DNA of 57,743 nucleotides from Myxococcales bacterium (GTDB taxonomy: Bacteria > Myxococcota_A > Polyangia > Polyangiales > Polyangiaceae): the NCBI GenBank assembly GCA_004193285.1, contig SECP01000056.1:1-57743 (forward strand), in the 5' to 3' direction. Shown here piece after piece: positions 1 to 8,795 of this stretch. Within the stretch, counting starts at the first letter, position 1. Every line of letters begins with the position of its first letter. The notes beneath the pieces are model-generated. The model searched no databases. It had not been told where the DNA came from and saw only the letters and a list, made by a program, of their open reading frames with translations. A program made the translations under genes and the position numbers.

Positions 1-528
1 CCTCCGCCCCCTCCCGCCACGACGACGGACCCGGCGCCCACTCCGACCGCGTCGACCAGCACCCCCGCGCCCACGCCAACGACCGCGCCGACCACGGATC
101 CGAACGCCAAGCCCGTCCTCAAAAAGGACCGCCTGGAGATCCCGGGTCAAATCGTGTTCGAGAACGCCTCCGCCGTGCTCAAGCCGGAGAGCGACGCGGC
201 CATCACCCAGCTCAAGCAATACCTGGACGAGACGCCCCGCGTCACCAAGCTGCGGATCGAAGGTCACACCGACAACACCGGCACCCCTGAGGGTAACGAG
301 ACACTCTCCGGCCAGCGCGCGCTGGCGGTGAAGGCCGCCCTCGTCGCCAAGGGGATCAACAAAGACCGGCTCTTGGCCGTCGGCTTCGGGCAAAACAAGC
401 CCATCGCAGACAACACGACGGACGAAGGCAAGTCCAAGAACCGTCGCACCGAGTTCCACGTCGCCGAGCTCGGCGGGAAGAAGTATTTGGGCCTCGATCC
501 GACGGGCGGCGGTAAAGTCTTCGAGTGA
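1..528 (+). CDS. OmpA-family C-terminal domain protein (5' end outside window)
   Basis: The reading frame is open from the first base, so the true start lies upstream; 175 codons are visible. The first ~40 residues are a Pro/Thr/Ala-rich linker. They are followed by an OmpA-like peptidoglycan-binding domain with the hallmark IEGHTDNTG motif, the SGQRALAVKAAL helix, a GFGQNKP turn and the closing NRRTEF motif. Such domains bind diaminopimelate in peptidoglycan and tether an outer-membrane protein or lipoprotein to the wall. The stop codon overlaps the GTG start of the cytochrome gene, which suggests co-transcription. The N-terminal part, possibly a barrel or repeat domain, cannot be judged from here. 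Confidence 0.9.
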   Translation, partial: PPPPPATTTDPAPTPTASTSTPAPTPTTAPTTDPNAKPVLKKDRLEIPGQIVFENASAVLKPESDAAITQLKQYLDETPRVTKLRIEGHTDNTGTPEGNETLSGQRALAVKAALVAKGINKDRLLAVGFGQNKPIADNTTDEGKSKNRRTEFHVAELGGKKYLGLDPTGGGKVFE

Positions 529-1151
529 TTCAATCGACGTGTCTGCGCGCCGTGGCCCTGAAGGTGCGGCGCGCTCTGTTCCCGCTGCTGCTTTCCTCCG
601 CGTTCGTCACCGGAGGTTGCAACGAGCGCCCGACCGATTTGCGCGAGTGGCGCGTGAGCGATCACGACCAGAGCGACGCCCCTCCCGCGCAGCAAGGCCA
701 GGTGGACCCGAGCGCGGCGGGCTCGGCCATGCCGGGGCTGGAAGACGTGACCATCGTCGCATGGTCCCAAAACTGCACTCAGTGCCACGGCCAGCTCGGT
801 CGCGGCGATGGTCCGCGCGGGCCGATGCTCAGAGCAACGAACCTTTCGGACCCGGCCTGGCAAGACTCGGTGACTGACGAGCAGATAGCGGCCGCGATCA
901 AGCTCGGTCGCGGCGCAATGCCATCCTTCAAGCAACTGCCGGACGTCACGATCGCAAATCTGGTGAAGCTCGTGCGCATGATGAGCTTGGCGCGCCTGCA
1001 AGCTCACGCAGCCGCCGCTCCGAGCGGGTCGGTTGCGCCTGGCGGCTCGGCTTCGGGCGCTCCGCGCGCTGCCCCGTCCGCCAGCTCCGCGGCAAAGGCG
1101 CCGGCCGCACCGAAAACCGCGCCTGCGCCTGCGACGACCCCGCCGCTCTGA
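525..1151 (+). CDS. c-type cytochrome lipoprotein
   Basis: This 208-residue protein has a lipoprotein signal ending in VTGGC (Cys32). A single c-type haem motif CTQCHG lies at residues 84-89, and a candidate axial Met sits in GAMPSF about 45-50 residues later. The C-terminal ~55 residues are a low-complexity Ala/Pro/Ser tail. It is probably a monohaem electron carrier anchored in the periplasm or outer membrane; the redox partner is unknown. The GTG start overlaps the upstream stop (GTGA), which implies translational coupling to the OmpA-like gene. Confidence 0.85.
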   Translation: MIQSTCLRAVALKVRRALFPLLLSSAFVTGGCNERPTDLREWRVSDHDQSDAPPAQQGQVDPSAAGSAMPGLEDVTIVAWSQNCTQCHGQLGRGDGPRGPMLRATNLSDPAWQDSVTDEQIAAAIKLGRGAMPSFKQLPDVTIANLVKLVRMMSLARLQAHAAAAPSGSVAPGGSASGAPRAAPSASSAAKAPAAPKTAPAPATTPPL

Positions 1152-1162
1152 AGGCCGCGCGC

Positions 1163-1588
1163 GTGAGTCCCAAGCTGCGGTCCCTGCTCGCGCGCGTGGT
1201 GCTCCTCGGCGGGGCGGCGTTCGTGGGCACTTATCTTTCGAAGAGCGCGCCCCACGATCAGGTCGTCGCGGTGCGGCTGAGCGGTCGCGAGGTGGAGCGC
1301 ATACAAGGCGTCGTCACGAGGGTCGGTGACGACGAGCCGACGGCAGGGTTCTCCCAGTCATTTTCTGCCGCTTCGCCCGCGCCGCACCTCGTTCGCCACC
1401 CTTTCTCCGCTCCGAACGGAACCTACATCGTAGTCATTAGTTGGTCGGAGCGAGTCGATAGCTCGGCGAGTCCTGCCCAAGCGGCGGAGAGCTCCGGGGC
1501 AGAGGCTCTTCGCCCCAAACTCATCGAGACAACCTTTGAGCGACGGGTTAGCCTGGCGGGTGGCGAAGTGATCGTCTCGCCGGATTGA
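1163..1588 (+). CDS. Hypothetical membrane-anchored protein
   Basis: A 141-residue protein with a GTG start. It has one N-terminal hydrophobic segment (about residues 7-24, LLARVVLLGGAAFVGTYL) after a basic start, so it is probably anchored or secreted. The remainder has no motif I recognise; a TYIVVISWSE strand suggests a small beta-rich domain. It lies 11 bases after the cytochrome gene and 9 bases before the FHA activator gene, so it is probably in the same operon. The function is unknown. Confidence 0.6.
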   Translation: MSPKLRSLLARVVLLGGAAFVGTYLSKSAPHDQVVAVRLSGREVERIQGVVTRVGDDEPTAGFSQSFSAASPAPHLVRHPFSAPNGTYIVVISWSERVDSSASPAQAAESSGAEALRPKLIETTFERRVSLAGGEVIVSPD

Positions 1589-1597
1589 ACCCTCTCC

Positions 1598-2971
<1,374 letters not shown>

Positions 2972-3009
2972 TCTCACCTGCCCTCCGCGCCCAGGCGGCC
3001 GCGGGCTGC

Positions 3010-4248
3010 TCAGAAGTTCGCGCGGACGCCGATCGAGAGCAACATCGCCAGCGTGTCGTCGGGTTTGACGCCGCCCCAGGTGAACTCCCGCAGATGAGTC
3101 CTCATGAGGTCGAAGCTCACGGAGGTCTCGAAGCTGAGCATGACCCCGGCGATGCGGTGCTCGGGGTCTCCATTGCGTTTGAAGAGCATCCGGCCGCCCA
3201 GCAAATAGTTGGAGAGCGGCGAGAGCTCACGATCGCCCGTCCAGTATTGGCCCCGGGGGCCGTCTTGCGGCTCACCCCCGGTGTAGTCGTCACTCCAGAA
3301 GAGCGCGCCGCTTTGCGTGTAGTAACGGCCGTGAACGAGGACTCGTACGTCCGGCAAGACGTAGCGCTCGGCTTCGAGCTCGTAGGTTTGGCCGAGGATG
3401 TCCCAAGTATCGCGGTACAGGCGAACGCCGGCCGAGAGCGCGGTCTTCAGCGGCTTGAGGTAGTACTTGCCGCGGAGCGCAGCCGCGAGCCGCAAGCGGT
3501 TTTCCGGGTGATTTTCGAGCGCTTCGTCGCCGGCGGGCGCAATCACCACCCCGCGATAAGGGTTCTCCAGGAAGCCATGCTGAAGGGCCCCGTACAGGAC
3601 GAGCTGCGTGGCCAGGAGCGGCGTCCACGTCTGGGTCCAGCCAGCTTGAAAGTTGTCGAGGTCGACCTTACGGGTCGCGCGGTTTTCGGCTCGCGTGAAG
3701 CAGCCCTTCGAGCTGTCCAGCGCGGTTCGCACCGAGACGGAGTCGTTGACCGAAAAGCCCGAGGTGCACACGCGGTCGAAGCCGCGCCCATAGGCTAGCG
3801 TCAGCTCCGTGTTCTTCTGCAAGAACGTGGTGCCAGACTGCACGGAGAAGGCGTTGGAGTGGTAGTCGCTCTCCGTGCCGTAGGTGTACGTGGCGCTCAG
3901 CTTGGTGTCGTCGCGTTTGAGGCCGAACCCGCCCGAGACCTGGTGACGTGTGTCTTTGAAATCAGTGGCGCTGCTGACGATGTCCACGGGGCTGAGCCGG
4001 CCGCCCTTCAGCGATTCGGTCGCGCCGGATACGATGTCCGCTTCATAGCCAGCGTGCACGTCCAGCCACTCCGTAGGAGTGACTTGCAAAGCTGCGCTGG
4101 GGTTGATGACGAGGAGCTTGCTCGTCTTGGAGGGCTCCAGGTACACGGTCGCGCGGGGCGCGACGTCCACCACCTGGGCGCGGGCGGCGCTGCCGAGCAG
4201 CAGGCTCGACCCGGCGGCCAGGCAGGAAAGAATCTGCCTCAGTTGCAA
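3010..4248 (-). CDS. DUF3570 family outer-membrane protein
   Basis: 412 residues with a cleavable signal peptide ending near ARAQ. The mature protein has many alternating aromatic/polar strands and ends in an aromatic residue (VRANF), as expected of an outer-membrane beta barrel. The start region (VVDVAPRATVYLEPSKTSKLLVINPS-like) and the overlapping DUF4266 lipoprotein upstream match the known DUF3570/DUF4266 pairing. The function of this family is not established. It is the last gene of a four-gene operon; its start overlaps the preceding stop by 10 bases. Confidence 0.8.
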   Translation of the reverse strand: MQLRQILSCLAAGSSLLLGSAARAQVVDVAPRATVYLEPSKTSKLLVINPSAALQVTPTEWLDVHAGYEADIVSGATESLKGGRLSPVDIVSSATDFKDTRHQVSGGFGLKRDDTKLSATYTYGTESDYHSNAFSVQSGTTFLQKNTELTLAYGRGFDRVCTSGFSVNDSVSVRTALDSSKGCFTRAENRATRKVDLDNFQAGWTQTWTPLLATQLVLYGALQHGFLENPYRGVVIAPAGDEALENHPENRLRLAAALRGKYYLKPLKTALSAGVRLYRDTWDILGQTYELEAERYVLPDVRVLVHGRYYTQSGALFWSDDYTGGEPQDGPRGQYWTGDRELSPLSNYLLGGRMLFKRNGDPEHRIAGVMLSFETSVSFDLMRTHLREFTWGGVKPDDTLAMLLSIGVRANF

Positions 4249-4445
4249 CCGCAGCCTCCACCTTTGACCGAGGTTCCGCCGCTCGACCCCTCGCGATTTT
4301 CCAGCACATGGTCGCGCGCGGCGCCGTCGCCGGGATCATTGTCGAACTGCATGGTCGGGTCCGCGAGCACGGCGCGCTGCTCGGGACGAACCGTGGCGCA
4401 GCCAGCGGCGGCGACCAGCGAGAGCACGAACGCGAGATGCTTCAT
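4239..4445 (-). CDS. DUF4266 small lipoprotein
   Basis: A 68-residue lipoprotein starting MKHLAF with lipobox VAAAGC. It ends in the ENREGSSGGTS and GGGCGCN signature typical of DUF4266. The start was placed at 4445 because an AAGGGG Shine-Dalgarno sequence sits six bases upstream; an earlier in-frame ATG at 4460 touches the previous stop. The C-terminal Cys-Gly-Cys-Asn is conserved in the family and could bind metal or form a thioether, but no function is known. It is always expected beside DUF3570, as here. Confidence 0.8.
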   Translation of the reverse strand: MKHLAFVLSLVAAAGCATVRPEQRAVLADPTMQFDNDPGDGAARDHVLENREGSSGGTSVKGGGCGCN

Positions 4446-4459
4446 GGCGCGCCCCTTCA

Positions 4460-5212
4460 TCAAAAGTAGGTCCCCAGCCCAGCGACGTAGCTCTGGACGT
4501 TGTGGTAGTCGTCTTCTTGAAACAGCACCATGTTGGCGGCTTCCAGTCGTAGCGAGACCCGGAAGCGCAAGCTAATGAGCAAGCCGCCCCCGGCTCGGGC
4601 GTGGAACCACTTGCGGTCGTCGCGCAGGAACTCGTCCTTCGGCTGCTCGTACATGCCGCCGCAGCCGATGCTGACGAAGGGGGCAATGGCCTTGTCCGGA
4701 AGCAGGTTGAGGGTGCCGGCTCCGCCGTAAACGATCCGCCGGCTGTCTTGCTGGAGGGCCAGGCCGACGTACGGCTCGAGCGCGATGGCAGGCGCAATCA
4801 CCCACGCCGGCCGAAGCTCCACGTAGCCATCGCCGTCGTAGACGCCAGCCATCATGGCGAAACCGGCGTGCGCGTCCTGCAGAGCCGGCGGAGCGAAGAA
4901 GCCCGGCTTACGCGAGCTCTCGAACGTGTCGTCGCCGGCGGCGACCGGCTCCACGGTGTCTCCCAGGACGTAACCCGTCCGCCCGTCCGGCAGCGTCACT
5001 TGCAGCCAAAACCCTGCGGTTTCACGGGTCGCGATCAGGAATGTCTCACCCCGTGGGGCGCGGTAAATGACCCGGTGCGACACCCCGGGGCCGGCGCGCA
5101 GTTCCGCCTCCGCGACCACCACCCGGGCGTAGGCGTCTTCGTCGCTCTCCGCGGCGTGCGCCAGCGCCGGTAAGCCGAGCAAGAGCGAGCACAGCAGGAG
5201 CGCGGATTTCAT
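4460..5212 (-). CDS. SH3-domain envelope protein with predicted small beta barrel
   Basis: 250 residues if started at MKSALLL (5212); an upstream in-frame start at 5236 is less likely because the signal peptide (LPALAHA) begins at the Met. Residues ~25-85 form a bacterial SH3 domain (AELRAGPGVSHRVIYRAPRGE, GYVLGD). Such domains often bind peptidoglycan. Residues ~100-250 consist of amphipathic strands ending LGTYF, consistent with an eight-stranded outer-membrane barrel. The start overlaps the upstream stop by four bases. It may anchor the DUF3570/DUF4266 complex to the wall, which is inference from context. Confidence 0.7.
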   Translation of the reverse strand: MKSALLLCSLLLGLPALAHAAESDEDAYARVVVAEAELRAGPGVSHRVIYRAPRGETFLIATRETAGFWLQVTLPDGRTGYVLGDTVEPVAAGDDTFESSRKPGFFAPPALQDAHAGFAMMAGVYDGDGYVELRPAWVIAPAIALEPYVGLALQQDSRRIVYGGAGTLNLLPDKAIAPFVSIGCGGMYEQPKDEFLRDDRKWFHARAGGGLLISLRFRVSLRLEAANMVLFQEDDYHNVQSYVAGLGTYF

Positions 5213-5724
5213 TGGCTGGAAAACTGGGTGGCCCACTGACGAATGATCTCGGCCTGGTCGCTATTTTCCGCGAAAATTTGCCGAGGGTGCGTGGCCTTGG
5301 CGGTCGGGCGGAGCAAGAGCGCAGCGAGGCTCGGGTCGCGCTTCATGCGCGCCTGCGCCGCCGTGTAGTTCTGCTGCGCGGCGGGCGGGACGAGGGGGTT
5401 CGGATCGGTTGGCGTGCCGAGCGCGGCGCCCGTGCACGAGTCCGAGAGGCGCGGCGAATAGTCCGTGAGCTTGAACTTGGTCACGCTGAAGTGACAGCCA
5501 TTCTCGGGGTCCTGCCCCGCGACGCCGGAGCCGCAGCTCTGCTCGAACAGCATCGGCTCCACCCGGCAGTAGAAGAACTCGTCATCGAAGATGACGTCCT
5601 CCTGAACGAAGTTCGCGCCAGGGTCGACGCTCGTGGGAAGCAGGCCGTCGTCGCCGCAACTGCTCGTCGCAAGCACGACACCGAGCAGCGACGCGGCGGC
5701 GATCAGGGTTGGACGACCGAGCAC
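5209..5724 (-). CDS. Lipoprotein resembling a planctomycete/myxobacterial cytochrome c domain with expanded haem motif
   Basis: 171 residues from a GTG start at 5724, which gives a clean lipoprotein signal (LATSSC); a TTG at 5763 is an alternative. The VEPMLFEQSC...GCHFS arrangement resembles the 'V.PIL..C..CH' start of cytochrome-like domains in this lineage. Here, however, 12 residues separate the two cysteines (CX12CH) instead of two. A QAEIIRQW segment near the C-terminus resembles the closing helix of those domains. Whether haem binds is uncertain. It is the first gene of the 3010-5724 operon, whose genes overlap by 4-10 bases or abut. Confidence 0.65.
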   Translation of the reverse strand: MLGRPTLIAAASLLGVVLATSSCGDDGLLPTSVDPGANFVQEDVIFDDEFFYCRVEPMLFEQSCGSGVAGQDPENGCHFSVTKFKLTDYSPRLSDSCTGAALGTPTDPNPLVPPAAQQNYTAAQARMKRDPSLAALLLRPTAKATHPRQIFAENSDQAEIIRQWATQFSSQ

Positions 5725-5806
5725 GTACCTGACGCTATCAAAACTCGAGCCCCAAAGGGCCAATGTGGATGCTTGGTTTCGAGCCTCTTTCTAATCTTCC
5801 ATGGAC

Positions 5807-5822
5807 GCGCACTTAGGTGCGC
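5807..5822. other. Inverted repeat upstream of the DUF3570 operon
   Basis: A perfect 6-bp stem (GCGCAC/GTGCGC) with a TTAG loop lies in the divergent spacer between the minus-strand operon and the small plus-strand gene at 6002. It could be an operator. The rest of this ~280-bp spacer is relatively A/T-rich, and I see nothing else in it. Confidence 0.3.
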
Positions 5823-6001
5823 CCGCTACTCGCACATACCCACATAAATAACGCACCACGTCGATTGGGGCTTGAACGCGATGCCCCACCTGGCTAACTC
5901 TTGCCCCTCTTCGCGCCGTTGTGGCACCTTATCCTACATCAACTTACCTTGTTAGCTGCCTCAACCAATACTTTCAAAGTCACCCCTGGAGCGCGCTGAG
6001 C

Positions 6002-6169
6002 ATGAAGCTTTCCCCGTGGTACCTCGCAGCATCGATTCCCGTGGCCCTACTGGCCGGTGGCCAGTTTGGTGCCCAAATCGCAGTCTTGGGGGTAACCATC
6101 GGTATCTTCCTCGGCACACTGGCCCTGGGTCGTCCCGAGCCTAGCGGCGCGACCACGACGCAACACTGA
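6002..6169 (+). CDS. Small hydrophobic membrane protein
   Basis: 55 residues from ATG 6002, chosen because a GGAG Shine-Dalgarno lies ten bases upstream; an in-frame GTG at 5921 would add 27 residues with no clear signal. Two hydrophobic stretches (residues ~7-20 and ~24-43, GAQIAVLGVTIGIFLGTLAL) suggest a two-helix membrane hairpin. It lies 41 bases before the nucleotidyltransferase-like gene and may be co-transcribed with it. No family was recognised. Confidence 0.45.
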   Translation: MKLSPWYLAASIPVALLAGGQFGAQIAVLGVTIGIFLGTLALGRPEPSGATTTQH

Positions 6170-6210
6170 CGGCTCGAGACCGCGAAACGCCGCGCCGACC
6201 GCACCCTGCT

Positions 6211-7269
6211 TTGCCCCACCCCCCACGCCTCAAGCGGCTCGAGGATCTGTCGCTTCACGACGTGGAGGCGCTGCGCCTCATCCTGAGCGGCGGCTCGGTC
6301 ATCGACTGGCACCGACTCAACTTGGTGGACGAGGCGGAGGCGCGGAGATTCATCGAGAATCACGAGCTCTACCCGGCCGAGCCGAAGGACCGGGCCTTCA
6401 TCGATCACGTGAAGAAGGAGGCCGTCAGCTACCTGCGGCGTCACTTCGCATTCGCGATCCCCAAGCCGGTGGAGGAGGCCAGCGTGGAGCAACTGCTCCT
6501 GCTCGCCTCCGGTAAAGGCCACCGCCAAGTGTGCGCCTGCACGATCTTGAAGGTCGTGCAGATCATCAATCACATGGCGGGGCGCGAGCTGCTCTTTCGC
6601 TTGCCCGTTTCCGATCGGGACCTCTTCCACCTGGTGGAGGAGAAGGTCTACCGCGTCGTGGGGACGATGCTCAGCGAGGGCTTCCCGATCACGGAGTTCG
6701 TCGGCGGCCGCAAGAACCTGGACTCCACGTACACCAAGCTGCTCTCCAAGCCGGAGGCGACGGCGGCCGCTCTTTACGACAAGCTGCGCTTTCGCATCGT
6801 CACCCGCACGCCGGACCACGTGCTCCCGGTGTTGAATTACCTCACGGAGCAGCTCTTTCCGTTCAACTACGTGGTGCCGAAGCAGAGCACGAACTCCATC
6901 TTCGACTTCCGCGGCTATTGCCTGAAGAACGAGCACTTGGCCGACCTCGTGACCCAGTTCCAGGGCGAGCTGGATGGTCCGCTGCCGAGCGATAACCGCT
7001 TCACGGCGCCCAACTACCGGGTCATTCAGTTCGTGACGGACGTGCCGGTGCGCGTCCCCCCCCACCTCATGGAGTCTGCTCCCGCCGGCTCGGAGAACCT
7101 GGGGCCCATCGTCTACATGCTCTGCGAGTTCCAAGTGCTGGACGCCGAGAGCGAAGCGCACAACGAAACCGGCGACGCCAGCCACGACGCCTACAAGCAT
7201 CGCCAGCGCGAAGCCGTATTCCGGCGTCTACGCCTCGGCGCGCGACCGGATCCCAAGAAGGCTGAGTAA
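6211..7269 (+). CDS. Conserved deltaproteobacterial protein (probably TIGR04552 family) with RelA/SpoT-like nucleotidyltransferase layout
   Basis: 352 residues, TTG start. I believe it belongs to the uncharacterised TIGR04552 family. Reading along the protein, the order of motifs mirrors a RelA/SpoT synthetase domain. GRKNLDSTYTK (166-176) corresponds to the RxK..S.Y.K nucleotide-binding strand. YDKLRFRIV (189-197) carries the metal-binding Asp190 and following Arg. FNYVVPKQSTN (218-228) resembles the DYI..PK..N G-loop. CEFQV (305-309) resembles the EIQIRT catalytic Glu strand, and H325...YK (328-329) resembles the terminal AHW.YK motif. The NGYQS tyrosine that stacks on guanine is not evident. 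No HD hydrolase, TGS or ACT domain is present. Activity as a (p)ppGpp-type synthetase is inference. It lies upstream of DUF507-yicC-gmk. Confidence 0.75.
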   Translation: MPHPPRLKRLEDLSLHDVEALRLILSGGSVIDWHRLNLVDEAEARRFIENHELYPAEPKDRAFIDHVKKEAVSYLRRHFAFAIPKPVEEASVEQLLLLASGKGHRQVCACTILKVVQIINHMAGRELLFRLPVSDRDLFHLVEEKVYRVVGTMLSEGFPITEFVGGRKNLDSTYTKLLSKPEATAAALYDKLRFRIVTRTPDHVLPVLNYLTEQLFPFNYVVPKQSTNSIFDFRGYCLKNEHLADLVTQFQGELDGPLPSDNRFTAPNYRVIQFVTDVPVRVPPHLMESAPAGSENLGPIVYMLCEFQVLDAESEAHNETGDASHDAYKHRQREAVFRRLRLGARPDPKKAE

Positions 7270-7272
7270 ATT

Positions 7273-7294
7273 CGAGGCCCTCCCGCGGGCCTCG
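7273..7294 (+). terminator. Hairpin after the RelA/SpoT-like gene
   Basis: A perfect 8-bp stem (CGAGGCCC/GGGCCTCG) with a 6-base loop begins 3 bases after the stop codon at 7269. There is no U-tract, so it is a possible factor-assisted terminator or processing hairpin rather than a classical intrinsic terminator. Confidence 0.5.
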
Positions 7295-7400
7295 CTTCGC
7301 GACGCGTCTCCCGAGGGCCACCCGCCTCCCTCCGTTTTTCGCTCGTTTACTGCGGCTTTCGCTGTAGTCGCGATGCAAATTGGAGTACTTAGGCCCCCTT

Positions 7401-7910
7401 ATGCGGCTGCACAGCGCCAAGGTTTCCGAGATTTCGCATCAAATGGTGCACGCGCTCACGTCTGCCGGTGACATCGAGACCGAGTCGCCCAAAGAAGTGG
7501 AGCTCGACGTTCAGGCTGTGCTGAACCAGTTCATCACCGACGAGCAGGAGGTGAGCGACAAAGCCAAGGACGTGCTGGCTCAGCGCGGCCTCCCCCCAAG
7601 CGAGCTCGGGCGTATCAAAAAACTCCTGGCGGACGAGCGAAAAATCAAGCTCGGGGACGACGCCATCGACTACTTGCTCGACCAGCTGGTCGAAATGCTC
7701 ATGCACTCCGCCAACGTGGAGGAGATCTTCGCGGAAGATTTCGAGCTGCGCCGGAAGCTGCGTGACCCGCTGCGCAAGCAAGCCGCCGTCGATCAAGACA
7801 TCGACACCGAGGTCCGCAGCAAGATCAAGCACGTGAAGGAAGGCACGGCGGTGTGGGAAGTGGAGTACCGGCGCATGATGGACGACATCAAGCGCCGCAA
7901 GGGCCTGTAA
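7401..7910 (+). CDS. DUF507 family protein
   Basis: 169 residues starting MRLHSAK at the ATG, as in other DUF507 proteins; an in-frame TTG at 7380 is less likely. The protein is all-helical and charged, with two halves. The first contains DIETESPKEVELDVQAVLNQFI. The second contains the VEEIFAEDFELRRK and EVEYRRMMDDIKRRKGL stretch characteristic of the family. It is soluble and cytoplasmic, with no known biochemical function. It lies 15 bases before yicC and probably heads a yicC-gmk-pfkB operon. Confidence 0.8.
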   Translation: MRLHSAKVSEISHQMVHALTSAGDIETESPKEVELDVQAVLNQFITDEQEVSDKAKDVLAQRGLPPSELGRIKKLLADERKIKLGDDAIDYLLDQLVEMLMHSANVEEIFAEDFELRRKLRDPLRKQAAVDQDIDTEVRSKIKHVKEGTAVWEVEYRRMMDDIKRRKGL

Positions 7911-7925
7911 GCTTCGGATGCAGCC

Positions 7926-8795
7926 ATGCGCAGCATGACCGGCTTCGGCTGCGGCGAGGCGGAGCTCGACGGCAATAAGCTGACTTGCGAGCTGCGCGCG
8001 CTCAACCACCGCTTTTTGGACGTCCGGGTGCGAGTGCCGGAAGAGCTCCAGTCCCACGCTTTTTTCGTGGAGCAGCTCGCGCGTGAGCGCCTCTCCCGCG
8101 GCCGCTTCGACATCGGCGTGAGGCTGGAGGACGGCGGCGCGGCTCCACGGTTTTCCCCCGTGCGCGCGCGCGCCGTCTATCAAAGTCTGCTGGAGCTGCG
8201 CGACGAGCTGGCGCCGGGTACGGACGTGCCCATCGCAGCCCTCGCATCGCTCCCGGATCTCTTGGTCGAGGCGCGCCGCTCCCACACCGACGGCTTGGAG
8301 CAAGCGCTGGACTCGGCCTTCAGCGCCGCGCTCCGCCGTTTGGACGAGATGCGCGAGCGCGAGGGTCGCGCTCTCTCGCGCGAGCTCGCTGATCGGCTTG
8401 CCATGCTCCGTCAACTTGCGGCGGACGCCAAGCAGCTGAGCCTCGGTGCCGCCGAGCGCCAGCTGGGTCGGCTGCGCGAGCGAGTTGCGCGGCTACTGGC
8501 GGATGCCGCCGCCCTGCCGGACGCCGCGAGGCTCGAGACCGAGCTCGCGCTCATCGCGGACCGCAGCGACGTGACCGAGGAGCTCGTCCGTCTCGCCAGT
8601 CACTTCGACCAGTTCCAGGCGCTTCTCGCGGAGCGGGAGCCAATCGGGCGTCGCCTCGAGTTCCTGCTACAGGAGATGTCCCGGGAGGCGAACACGCTGG
8701 GCTCTAAAAGCCAGGACGTGAAGCTTTCCCACCTCGTGGTCGAGATCAAAAGTCAGCTCGAAAAGCTCCGAGAGCAGGTACAAAATGTCGAATGA
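7926..8795 (+). CDS. yicC: YicC family endoribonuclease
   Basis: 289 residues beginning MRSMTGFG, the diagnostic YicC start. They continue with the CELRALNHRFLDVRVRVPEEL segment and end with the conserved C-terminal block RRLEFLLQEMSREANTLGSKSQD (DUF1732 region), followed by the K-S-QLEKLREQVQN helix. YicC proteins are oligomeric RNases implicated in RNA turnover. The gene overlaps gmk by 11 bases, the common yicC-gmk arrangement. Confidence 0.93.
   Translation: MRSMTGFGCGEAELDGNKLTCELRALNHRFLDVRVRVPEELQSHAFFVEQLARERLSRGRFDIGVRLEDGGAAPRFSPVRARAVYQSLLELRDELAPGTDVPIAALASLPDLLVEARRSHTDGLEQALDSAFSAALRRLDEMREREGRALSRELADRLAMLRQLAADAKQLSLGAAERQLGRLRERVARLLADAAALPDAARLETELALIADRSDVTEELVRLASHFDQFQALLAEREPIGRRLEFLLQEMSREANTLGSKSQDVKLSHLVVEIKSQLEKLREQVQNVE

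Noticed and set aside
5980..7200. 406-codon minus-strand frame
   Set aside because: It is the antisense of the small membrane gene and the RelA/SpoT-like gene; composition (His/Arg/Val-rich, no domain) is that of a shadow frame.
7389..8414. 341-codon minus-strand frame
   Set aside because: It lies opposite DUF507 and yicC, both firmly assigned, and shows only shadow-type composition.
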